Shown here: one piece after another, positions 7,964-14,204 of the stretch
Position numbering within the stretch: position 1 is the stretch's first letter
Layout: each line of letters starts with the position of its first letter
Assembly (NCBI GenBank): GCA_002887195.1
Contig: PJAB01001474.1
Location: forward strand, 1-14,204
Length of the DNA stretch: 14,204 bases
Direction: 5' to 3'
Source: Chrysochromulina parva
Lineage: Eukaryota; Haptophyta; Prymnesiales; Chrysochromulinaceae
The notes under the pieces: model-generated
The model's input: the letters and a program-made list of their open reading frames with translations, nothing else
Databases searched by the model: none
Told to the model about the DNA's origin: nothing
Translations under genes and position numbers: made by a program

Positions 7964-8948
7964 ATGGCGGCACCACTCGTCGGCCGGCGCGTCCGCATTA
8001 CCAACCTGGAGTCAAAACCGGAGCTGAATGGCCAGCACGGCCTGGCCGTGGCGTTTGATGACTCCAAGGGCCGCTACAACGTGAAGCTAGAGAGCGATGG
8101 CGCATTCATCTCCCTGAAACCAGCGGCTCTCATCGCTGCGGATGCACATCGCACAGGTGGAGGCATGCCAGGCATGGGCGGCATGCCTGGGATGGGCGGC
8201 ATGCCAGGGATGGGTGGCATGCGAGGCATATTGCCTCTGCTTCTGGCCAGGCTTTTTGCTTGTGGCATGCAGCCGCAGCACCTTCTCGTGGGTGCAGGCC
8301 TACTATTCTTCGTGCTACCACGGCTGCTTGGCATCGGCATGCTTCCAATGATCCTCTTGGGCGGCCTTGCGACCTTCGTCATGAGGAGCTCTGCGGGTGG
8401 CAAGGGGCTGCACGGCGTTGTTCAGTCCGGTCGTGATGTGATCGACCGCATAGGTGTTGCAGTCGGACGAGCTACAGGCAAAGAGCTGTCCACTGCACAG
8501 ACCGCGCTGCTGCTGGCTGGCGTGGCGTACCTGATGTATCAGTACAATCCGCTAGGCTCGGCGCCAGCCTCGTCAGGCGAGCCCGGCAGCACTGGTGCGC
8601 TGAGCGCTCCCTCGGTGCAAGCGCCAACCGCCCTAATTGCAGCCCTAATCGATCAACCGCCCGAGTCACGCGCGCTGCACAGTCTACGTGGCCTATTCCA
8701 AGGGCTACAACGACGGATTGAACAATCTTGCTTTCGATCCTATCTCAGATGCGCCCGCAGCGAGCGGCTCGAGCTCGGGCTCGGGATTTGGGCTTGGTAA
8801 GCTCCTCAACATGGTGATGGCGGGCTCTATGGTATACCAAATGGGCGGGACGCCCTTTAGCTTGGAGTCGCTCGTCGCCAACCTCAAGCAGATGCAGCCG
8901 ATGCAGATGATGATTTTGTTCAGTTGCGTCTCCGGGCTGTTCTCCTGA
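7964..8948 (+). CDS. GMPGMG-repeat protein with N-terminal beta domain and hydrophobic helices, two exons
   Basis: Exons 7964-8594 and 8683-8948 encode 298 residues. I do not recognise the family. Residues 5-58 (LVGRRVRI, LNGQHGLAV, GRYNVKL, ISLKPAAL) look like the small SH3/KOW-like beta domain often seen in algal proteins. Residues 65-88 are GMPGMG repeats. Hydrophobic helices follow at about 89-102, 106-124 and 125-140, with another at 181-193, so membrane association is likely. After the splice comes VYVAYSKGYNDG, a Ser/Gly linker and a Met-rich hydrophobic end (QMQPMQMMILFS). The ATG at 7964 is the first in this frame near the AT-rich promoter patch. Without splicing the frame shifts and stops at 8800. 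Function is unknown. Confidence 0.72.
8158..8227 (+). repeat. 18-bp tandem repeat encoding GMPGMG units
   Basis: About four copies of an 18-bp unit resembling ggcatgcctgggatgggc, encoding Gly-Met-Pro-Gly-Met-Gly. The last copy decays to GGMRG. It separates the N-terminal beta domain from the hydrophobic helices. Confidence 0.85.
8595..8682 (+). other. Spliceosomal intron in the GMPGMG-repeat gene
   Basis: The donor is ACTG|GTGCGC and the acceptor is GCTGCACAG|TC, 88 nt. Two CCCTAAT motifs near 8631-8650 fit a CTNAY branch point about 35 to 47 nt before the acceptor. The splice is phase 1 and yields GTC (Val), joining the upstream frame to a downstream frame that otherwise has no ATG start. 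Another GT at 8615 would give the wrong phase with this acceptor. The assignment is inferred and needs transcript support. Confidence 0.65.
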
Positions 8949-9484
8949 GCGCTTTGCGCGTCTCGCAGAGTGCACGACAGCGGGAGCGCGGGCGGGTGCC
9001 GCAGAGCTGCGGATCCGACCCCGGACAGCGCCGCGACGCGGGCGCCCGGCGAGGCGGCGCGCGCGGCCGGCGGCACACGATCGTTACCGTAACGTCGAGG
9101 ACCCGCCGCTGCGACGCCTAAGGCTACAGCCGCTTTAAGGCTAAGCCGTAAGCGACCCCGCCGGTTGGGCCTTCGGCCTGAGTTGAGTTAGGTTGCGACA
9201 AAGAGTTGAAACTGAATCTTTATCTCGCTGTCACCGCGCGGTCACTGACTCTCGGAGTCCCGATGCCCGTCCGACGGCGACGCGCGCACACCAAGCACCG
9301 CGGAGGGACTCATCAACACATTATACACAGCCTCAGGTACGGTAGGAAACAGAAGGAGCGAAACGATGGCAGTCGTATCACGGCGATGCCAGGGGTGCGG
9401 GTCACATCGGCAGAATTACGCGGCCGAGGCCCCGAAGTAAGTGGAGTAGCAGTCGCATACGCGTGCATTCGCGCACATGCGCAT
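8949..9484. other. Convergent intergenic region without a recognised gene
   Basis: This 536-bp gap lies between the 3' ends of a plus-strand and a minus-strand gene, so it should hold both polyadenylation regions. It has a perfect inverted repeat CGTTACCGTAACG at 9082-9094, short GGCT/AGCC repeats at about 9121-9150, and a small hairpin GGCC-TTC-GGCC near 9168-9178. None matches an RNA gene that I can name, and no confident coding sequence is present. Confidence 0.4.
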
Positions 9485-10009
9485 CTAGATGAGGTTCATG
9501 CCCGCCTTCCGCATCGCAGGGCCTCCCTCGACGAAGACGCCATCACGCGAGAACACGACGGAGCGCGGCGGCCCAAAAATCGAGGGCGGTGCGTTCGCGC
9601 CAAGGTTTGCGTACGGCTTGGGGCCCTCCTTATTGGCCACGTTCAGCCACTTGGGAGGGCTCCACTGGCCACCCTCGGTCTTCACCCTGAGCTCGTTGGG
9701 GATGTAGCCGCTGTAGCCGGGCATGAACTTTGAGTGCAGGCGGACGTCCTTTGCCGTGGGGACATCCATGTCCGTCGCACGGTAGCAGTCAAGCGACGTC
9801 GGCTTCGGCGTCTTGCAGCTGTGCGCGACGTATGGATCGATGCCCGGCGCCGCAGGCACGTAGGTGTCGAACTTCGCCCTGTCCTCCTCGTCGATGTCGC
9901 CGTCGCCATCGAGGTCAACCACGTCCGCGCGGCCATCGCCGTCCTCGTCTTTGCCCTGGTTTGCGAAGATGTCCTTGCGGAGGCCAAGCTCATACGTCAG
10001 CGATGCCAT
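9485..10009 (-). CDS. Small protein with tandem Asp-rich calcium-type loops and PGYSGYIP motif
   Basis: Read from the ATG at 10009 (G at -3 and +4) the protein has 174 residues. An ATG at 10090 in the same frame would add 27 residues but has a poor context. Residues 21-32 (DEDGDGRADVVD) and 32-43 (DLDGDGDIDEED) are two calcium-binding type loops placed back to back with no helix between them, more like dockerin or thrombospondin type 3 loops than a classical EF-hand pair. Residues 97-104 read PGYSGYIP, similar to the PGY-x-G motif of ciliary FAM166/CIMIP2-type microtubule inner proteins. The rest is Pro/Gly/Asn-rich with little predicted helix. A calcium-responsive axonemal or cytoskeletal role is possible but inferred. 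No signal peptide is seen. Confidence 0.75.
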   Translation of the reverse strand: MASLTYELGLRKDIFANQGKDEDGDGRADVVDLDGDGDIDEEDRAKFDTYVPAAPGIDPYVAHSCKTPKPTSLDCYRATDMDVPTAKDVRLHSKFMPGYSGYIPNELRVKTEGGQWSPPKWLNVANKEGPKPYANLGANAPPSIFGPPRSVVFSRDGVFVEGGPAMRKAGMNLI

Positions 10010-10311
10010 GGCAGCCTGGAATGTGCAAGGCCAAATGGGATCTGTTTTCAGTGGTTTCGCTTCGAAGTTTGCCTTTTGGTTTTGTTTCATGTGATTACAA
10101 ATTTTCAACACGTATTACGATCGTGAGGTGTCCTGAGACCACACAGTCGTACATAATTATAATTTTTTCATGTTATTCGTGTGGCGCCGTGGCGCCCCCA
10201 CATCGTCGCATCGTGCGCACCACCACGGAGATGCACTGGCGGCAGGATGCTCAGACGCAGATGTACACGAACACACATAGTAGTCCTATGCAGAGAAATC
10301 TCCGGATTCGA
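10010..10311. promoter_or_regulatory. Intergenic region upstream of the calcium-loop gene and downstream of the kinase
   Basis: About 300 bp between two minus-strand genes. An AT-rich island at about 10145-10178 (AATTATAATTTTTT region) stands out from the GC-rich surroundings and may be promoter DNA for the calcium-loop gene or the 3' end signal of the kinase. I see no gene here. Confidence 0.4.
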
Positions 10312-11922
10312 TCACAGCTTGAGCTCGCCCAGCAGCAGCGAGCACACGTCCATGAAGGGCAGCACGTCGCCGTCAACCTTCCGGATGTCAAGAAGATATG
10401 AATCATCCTGGATCTTGTACAGCTGCAGGCCGACCTTGACCTTGCAGCGCACGGCCATCGAAGAGGCATCGAGCGTGCCCGCCGCGGGGGCCTCAATCGG
10501 CGGCCGTGTGCAAGGTCGGCATTTGAGCGAATACTGAGCGACAATCTTCCACTCGAATCGAAGCGTGCGCAGCGTGCGAAAAATCTCGAGCATCATGTCT
10601 GCCGGCGAGAGCGACGACTGCACGCCGAGGTGCCACCGCCGTGCAGGCGCCGCCGCCGCTCCGCCCACGGAGCCTGCCGGACTCAACGCCATCACGCCGC
10701 CTCCGCCCATTTGCTGCGGCCACGGAAGCGGGGGCTGGCCAGCCGCCGCCCCGTGTGCGGCGGGCGGCGGTGGCTGGCCTGTGGCGGCGGCGGCGGCGTG
10801 CTGTGCGCCGTCCGCGACGCCGCCCGCCACGGCGCTCTCCAGCATCTCGCCGCCCGCGCCTTGTAGCTGCAGCTGCTGTTGGGTGCCCATCTGCGCCGCG
10901 CGCAAGACCGGCGACGCACCGAGCATCTTGCGCCGCTTGTGGTCCAAGATGAGGTAGTAGGCGACCGTCATCTGGTTGCGCTCCTGCTTCTGGAGCGCCT
11001 CGAGCAGCTCCTGCCGGTCGAAGCCGATCTTCATCACCACCTCCGAGAGTACATCCTCATCGAGTGCGCGGAACTGCGACATGATCTGGTCAGGCGTGAC
11101 AGAGAGGTAGAGCGGCAAGGACTCGCTAAACCAGCGATGCCGCCGGATCTCGGGGAGGGTGATGCGCTGCAGCGGATCGACCACGAGCATGCGCGAAATC
11201 AGGTCCTTGATCTCGTCTGACATGTGGCCCGGCAGCGTGAAGATGCCGCCCTTGATCTTTTTGAACAGATTGGGAATGTTCTCATCGTCAAAGGGCAGCG
11301 AGCCGCAAAGCAGCGCGTATAGGATGACCCCGCACGACCAGACGTCGACCTCAGGCCCCGCATACAGCCGGCCCGAGATGACCTCGGGCGCGGCGTAGTT
11401 GGGCGAGCCGCACGAGGTCTTGAAGAAGTCGCCGTCCTTCATCACGTTGGACAGCCCAAAGTCGGCAATGCGCAGCTGCTGCTCCCCATCGAGTAGCAGG
11501 TTCTCCGGCTTGAGATCGCGGTGCACCACCATGTGCTGGTGGCAGTACTCAACGCCGGAGACGAGCTGCTGGAACATGGAGCGCGCGCGCGGCTCCGAGA
11601 GCCGCCCGTTGGACACAATGAAGTCAAAAAGCTCGCCGCCGGGCACAAACTCCATCACCATGTAAATATCGGTGGGCGTGTAGATGACTTCGTACAGACG
11701 GATGATGTGCGGGTGGTAGAAGAGCTTAAGGATCTTGATCTCGCGGCGCACCTTCTCATCCATCTCGAGCTGGCGAATCCGATTGCGGTTGAGGATCTTG
11801 ACAGCGACCTTGTGCCCAGTCAGCTGGTGCTCGGCAAGACGCACCTTGCCAAAGGAGCCGATGCCCAGGTTTTTGCCCAGGCGGTAGTGGCCAATGCGTT
11901 GCAGCGCCGCCGCCGACGACAT
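10312..11922 (-). CDS. AMPK/SnRK1/Snf1-type protein kinase catalytic subunit
   Basis: A complete 536-residue Ser/Thr kinase of the AMPK alpha/SnRK1 group, which acts in energy sensing with beta and gamma subunits (known for the family). Kinase domain about 13-265: glycine loop GIGSFGKV (20-27), K42, E61, HRDLKPEN (134-141), DFG (154-156), activation loop FFKTSCGSPNYAAPE with T169 as the upstream-kinase phosphosite, and APE at 178-180. A UBA-like autoinhibitory region follows at about 297-340. A Gln/Ala/Gly/Pro-rich linker of about 85 residues leads to the KA1/AMPK C-terminal domain from about 432 (WHLGVQSSLSP) to the end (SLLLGELKL), with a Pro/Ala-rich insertion inside it. All catalytic residues are present, so it should be active. 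The kinase domain, UBA, KA1 order and length match the family. It is divergent from the TPR gene. Confidence 0.96.
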   Translation of the reverse strand: MSSAAALQRIGHYRLGKNLGIGSFGKVRLAEHQLTGHKVAVKILNRNRIRQLEMDEKVRREIKILKLFYHPHIIRLYEVIYTPTDIYMVMEFVPGGELFDFIVSNGRLSEPRARSMFQQLVSGVEYCHQHMVVHRDLKPENLLLDGEQQLRIADFGLSNVMKDGDFFKTSCGSPNYAAPEVISGRLYAGPEVDVWSCGVILYALLCGSLPFDDENIPNLFKKIKGGIFTLPGHMSDEIKDLISRMLVVDPLQRITLPEIRRHRWFSESLPLYLSVTPDQIMSQFRALDEDVLSEVVMKIGFDRQELLEALQKQERNQMTVAYYLILDHKRRKMLGASPVLRAAQMGTQQQLQLQGAGGEMLESAVAGGVADGAQHAAAAATGQPPPPAAHGAAAGQPPLPWPQQMGGGGVMALSPAGSVGGAAAAPARRWHLGVQSSLSPADMMLEIFRTLRTLRFEWKIVAQYSLKCRPCTRPPIEAPAAGTLDASSMAVRCKVKVGLQLYKIQDDSYLLDIRKVDGDVLPFMDVCSLLLGELKL

Positions 11923-12164
11923 GGGCGATGCGCTCAGGCGGTGCCCTGCCTACGACTGGCCACGCTCACGGACGCAGGGCGCTCCTGCTGCCACACACTT
12001 CTCGCGTTCCGTCAATTTGCCTCAAACTTCCCTTTGCGAACGTCCGAATAAACAATATTCACTAAACGCACTACGGGTAACCGTGAGTCCCGTGTGAGTC
12101 CCGGCTCCCCCACCCAGGTGACTTTTACGGGTTTGCTTTTGCCGCTTTTGCTCGGATCTCAGTG
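11923..12164. promoter_or_regulatory. Probable bidirectional promoter between kinase and TPR genes
   Basis: The 242 bp separate divergent start codons. The region holds two copies of GTGAGTCCC at 12083-12091 and 12094-12102, an AT-rich patch at about 12046-12068 (AATAAACAATATTCAC) and a run of CTTTT-type repeats at 12121-12150 just before the TPR start. The GTGAGT copies could also be splice donors of an untranslated leader intron. Confidence 0.5.
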
Positions 12165-13109
12165 ATGCAATACTCCATCGCCAGCTCTCACGACGAAGAC
12201 CACGGCGTGCCGGTGCCACTGCCGCCCTCACGGCCGCCGCCGTCGCGCTCCTTCGTCGCTCAGCAGCGCGGTACCGCCGATGTGCCGTCGCCCTCGCGGC
12301 CGCTGCCACCATCGGTGCCGCGGCCAGTGCCGCCCACCTCTGTGTATCGGCGACCGTCAGCCACAGCTGTAGAGGGCGGTGCGTCGGTCGCGCCGCCCTC
12401 GAAACCGCGGCCCAGCCCACGCGTCGTCGAGCAGCTACGCCAATCGAGCGGCGGCGAGCCCGTTGCGCCGCCCTCGCGGCCACCACCCACACGTGCGTTC
12501 GTGGACGACCAGCGAGAGAGCAGCTCGGCTTCGAGGCATCCCCCGAAGTCGCACGGGCCGCTCCAGCCCTTCCACGCGCAGGTGGGCACTCTCGAACCGG
12601 CGGCGCTCGCGGCGCTAGAGGCCGTCTCCAACTCGATAATCGTCGAGGCGCGCAAAAAGTTCCATCAGGGCAACTTTGAGGAGGCGCTGCATGGCTTCCA
12701 GTACTGCCTCGCGGTGGCCGAGAAGACGACGGGCTCCGGCGACAGCTCCAAGATTGCCGAGTACGGCGCGATGCTCCACAACATCGCCTCGTGCCTGCAC
12801 TGCCTCGGCGACTTTGCGACCGCCAAGACTTACTATGAGCGCGCGCTACAGGCCTTCGAAGGGCCACCGCCCTCGCGCTTCTCGTACATGCTGTACGGCG
12901 ACGTGGACCGCAAGCGGTGCGACTTCGTGCGCGAGCGGCTCATCGACATCGAGCACGGACGCAAGCCAGACCTCGACAAGTACCTCGACGGCTACGGCAA
13001 CCGTCGCGACGTGACGGCTGAGCTGGCGAGAGAGCGAGCAGAGCCGACCGCATATCACCCAGATGAGCGGGGGATCTATGTCGGAGGATCGTACATTCCC
13101 CGTCAGTAG
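12165..13109 (+). CDS. Pro-rich TPR-repeat protein
   Basis: The ATG at 12165 gives 314 residues. The N-terminal half (about 15-125) is disordered and contains degenerate repeats of APPSRPPP-x-R-x-FV-x-x-QR, seen clearly at 18-35 and 100-117 and more loosely at 76-92. Residues 162-187 (ARKKFHQGNFEEALHGFQYC) and 203-231 (MLHNIASCLHCLGDFATAK) form two tetratricopeptide repeats with the usual small residues and A-Y/F pattern. The C-terminal part (232-314) is charged and helical at first and ends GIYVGGSYIPRQ. TPRs normally bind partner peptides; the Pro-rich part may bind SH3, WW or profilin-like partners (inference). I cannot name the gene. It shares a promoter region with the kinase, which may mean co-expression only. 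Confidence 0.85.
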   Translation: MQYSIASSHDEDHGVPVPLPPSRPPPSRSFVAQQRGTADVPSPSRPLPPSVPRPVPPTSVYRRPSATAVEGGASVAPPSKPRPSPRVVEQLRQSSGGEPVAPPSRPPPTRAFVDDQRESSSASRHPPKSHGPLQPFHAQVGTLEPAALAALEAVSNSIIVEARKKFHQGNFEEALHGFQYCLAVAEKTTGSGDSSKIAEYGAMLHNIASCLHCLGDFATAKTYYERALQAFEGPPPSRFSYMLYGDVDRKRCDFVRERLIDIEHGRKPDLDKYLDGYGNRRDVTAELARERAEPTAYHPDERGIYVGGSYIPRQ

Positions 13110-13437
13110 GTTCTTTCGAGCTGCTTGCGAGTTGGGCGCGCGGAGACGGGCGCGAGGCATGGCGCGCGAGGCTGCTGCATGGTTCTTGGTTCGCAAACGC
13201 GCCATCCTTATCCTAGAGGCGCTGACCTTCTTGGTCCTTCCTACAATGCGGATGCTTGCGCCGTACCGCGCTTGTACCGCGCTACTCGTCCTGACTACAA
13301 TGTAATGTTTTCCTTGATTTGAGAGCAAATTCGAAGCTCATTTGCGTCATTTGTGGGTTGATGGAACGAAATCCTCCAAAGGCGGTGGCCTGGTCGGTAG
13401 CCTGCGACGATCGACGGCGCGGACGCGGCTGCGTACC
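13110..13437. other. Intergenic region between TPR and UBA genes
   Basis: This 328-bp gap should hold the 3' UTR of the TPR gene and the promoter of the UBA gene. Visible items are a tandem pair GTACCGCGCT at 13263-13272 and 13274-13283, and an AATGTAATG at about 13299-13307 in a locally AT-rich patch. No gene was recognised. Confidence 0.4.
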
Positions 13438-14204
13438 ATGTACTACGGCGGAGAGAAGCCGAGGGCCGCGGCGACTGGGCGAAATCCGTCGGAGGAGGTG
13501 TCGCCAACTTCGGTAATCGAATCGATGAACCAGCTCTCATTGGAGCGTGCGAACTGGCAAGGAATAGGTTGGGTATGCCCCCCAGGATATGCGTACCTGC
13601 CCGGCATGGGGCCGATGACGCCTGCACCTGTGCCGCAACCTGTAATGATGCAGCAACCTCAAGTGATGATGCCGCAACCTAACATGATGCCGCAACATCA
13701 AATGCCGCCGCCGCCGATGCAGCCGATGCAGCCAATGCCGACCAGCGAGGGCTTGGGGTTGGGAGCCCAAATGGCCGCGGCCTTCAGCAGCTACTATGGT
13801 GGCAGAGGCGGCAGGCGCGGTGAACAGGGTGAGAAAGCACAGCGTCCCAAGCTGGGTCCGTGCTTGTTTGGTGGCGGGGGGAAAAGAGGACCCCCAGCTC
13901 CACCAAAAGCAGCACGCTCGTCTGCTTATTCGTCGGCGGCGACGGCGGCGTCGCCGACGAGCCGTCCGATACCCCCCGGCGACCACCTCCATGCGGGGAC
14001 ATTTTTCCAAGGGCTGCTACGGCCCCAACAGCCGCCCCCGCCCGTGCCGCCCGCGCCGCTTTCATCGGAAGCCCTGTTTCAGATGGGCTTCGACCCGGAT
14101 GACGTGGGCCGTGCGATCGTGCATGCCCACGGGGAGCCGAACCAGGCGCTCGGGCATCTCCTCTACGCTGGCAAGGCACGAATCCGAGCGATGCAAGAGC
14201 AGCT
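13438..14204 (+). CDS. Met/Gln/Pro-rich protein with UBA domain (3' partial)
   Basis: An uninterrupted frame of about 255 codons from the ATG at 13438 (A at -3) to the right edge; no stop is reached. Residues 60-100 are rich in Met, Gln and Pro (MMPQP, MQPMQPMP). Residues 105-205 are Gly/Ala/Pro-rich and probably disordered. Residues about 208-245 (SSEALFQMGF, ALGHLLY) form a ubiquitin-associated domain: MGF, a central helix and LL in the last helix are at the usual positions. UBA domains bind ubiquitin, so a role in ubiquitin-dependent sorting or turnover is likely, but the rest of the protein is outside the window. The frame is open upstream only to a TGA at 13315, with no earlier ATG. A donor-like GGTGAGAA at 13828 is present, but no splice is needed. 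Confidence 0.78.
   Translation, partial: MYYGGEKPRAAATGRNPSEEVSPTSVIESMNQLSLERANWQGIGWVCPPGYAYLPGMGPMTPAPVPQPVMMQQPQVMMPQPNMMPQHQMPPPPMQPMQPMPTSEGLGLGAQMAAAFSSYYGGRGGRRGEQGEKAQRPKLGPCLFGGGGKRGPPAPPKAARSSAYSSAATAASPTSRPIPPGDHLHAGTFFQGLLRPQQPPPPVPPAPLSSEALFQMGFDPDDVGRAIVHAHGEPNQALGHLLYAGKARIRAMQEQ

Noticed and set aside
8595..8800. Frameshift or pseudogene in the GMPGMG-repeat gene
   Set aside because: A phase-matched GT-AG intron with branch-point-like motifs explains the frame change, so an intact gene is preferred.
9121..9200. Possible small structured RNA
   Set aside because: Only short GGCT/AGCC and GGCC-TTC-GGCC hairpins are seen, with no match to a known RNA family.
12022..12867. Minus-strand 281-residue frame across the TPR gene
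   Set aside because: Arg/Ala/Ser-rich shadow that would also cross the divergent promoter; the TPR repeats on the plus strand are clear.
1..14204. Bacterial or phage origin
   Set aside because: Introns, an AMPK/SnRK1 kinase with KA1, divergent widely spaced genes and lack of ribosome binding sites all point to a eukaryotic nuclear genome.

Overview
This looks like nuclear DNA from a GC-rich, gene-dense unicellular eukaryote, most likely a flagellated alga or other protist. The evidence is two short spliceosomal introns (103 and 88 nt, GT-AG, each with a plausible branch point), a complete AMPK/SnRK1-type kinase with kinase, UBA and KA1 regions, TPR and UBA proteins, long Ala/Glu/Arg coiled coils, and no operon-like spacing or ribosome binding sites. 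A haptophyte or similar alga would fit, but I cannot fix the taxon from sequence alone. No rRNA, tRNA, CRISPR array, transposon or virus was recognised.

Layout, left to right. (1) Minus strand, <1-1366: a polytopic membrane protein in two exons, ending in an Ala/Lys/Glu helical tail that runs off the left edge. (2) Minus strand, 1742-4486: a 914-residue coiled-coil protein with a Ser/Thr-Pro-rich tail. (3) Plus strand, 4685-7195, divergent from gene 2 across 198 bp: an 836-residue R-S-E type mono-ADP-ribosyltransferase with three copies of a His/Cys module and a polyglutamine tract. (4) Plus strand, 7964-8948, two exons: a protein with a small N-terminal beta domain, a GMPGMG repeat and hydrophobic helices. 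(5) Minus strand, 9485-10009: a small protein with two Asp-rich calcium-type loops and a PGYSGYIP motif. (6) Minus strand, 10312-11922: the AMPK/SnRK1 catalytic subunit. (7) Plus strand, 12165-13109, divergent from the kinase across 242 bp: a Pro-rich TPR protein. (8) Plus strand, 13438->14204: a Met/Gln/Pro-rich protein with a UBA domain, running off the right edge.

The genes do not form an obvious pathway. Two divergent pairs (2/3 and 6/7) probably share bidirectional promoters. The most distinctive gene is the ADP-ribosyltransferase. It keeps a full arginine-type catalytic triad and is fused to repeats with an H-x4-C-x4-C-x-C pattern. Two of these repeats are almost identical in DNA and flank a pure (CAG)13 tract, suggesting recent duplication or gene conversion. 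The kinase is the only gene whose cellular role can be named with confidence.
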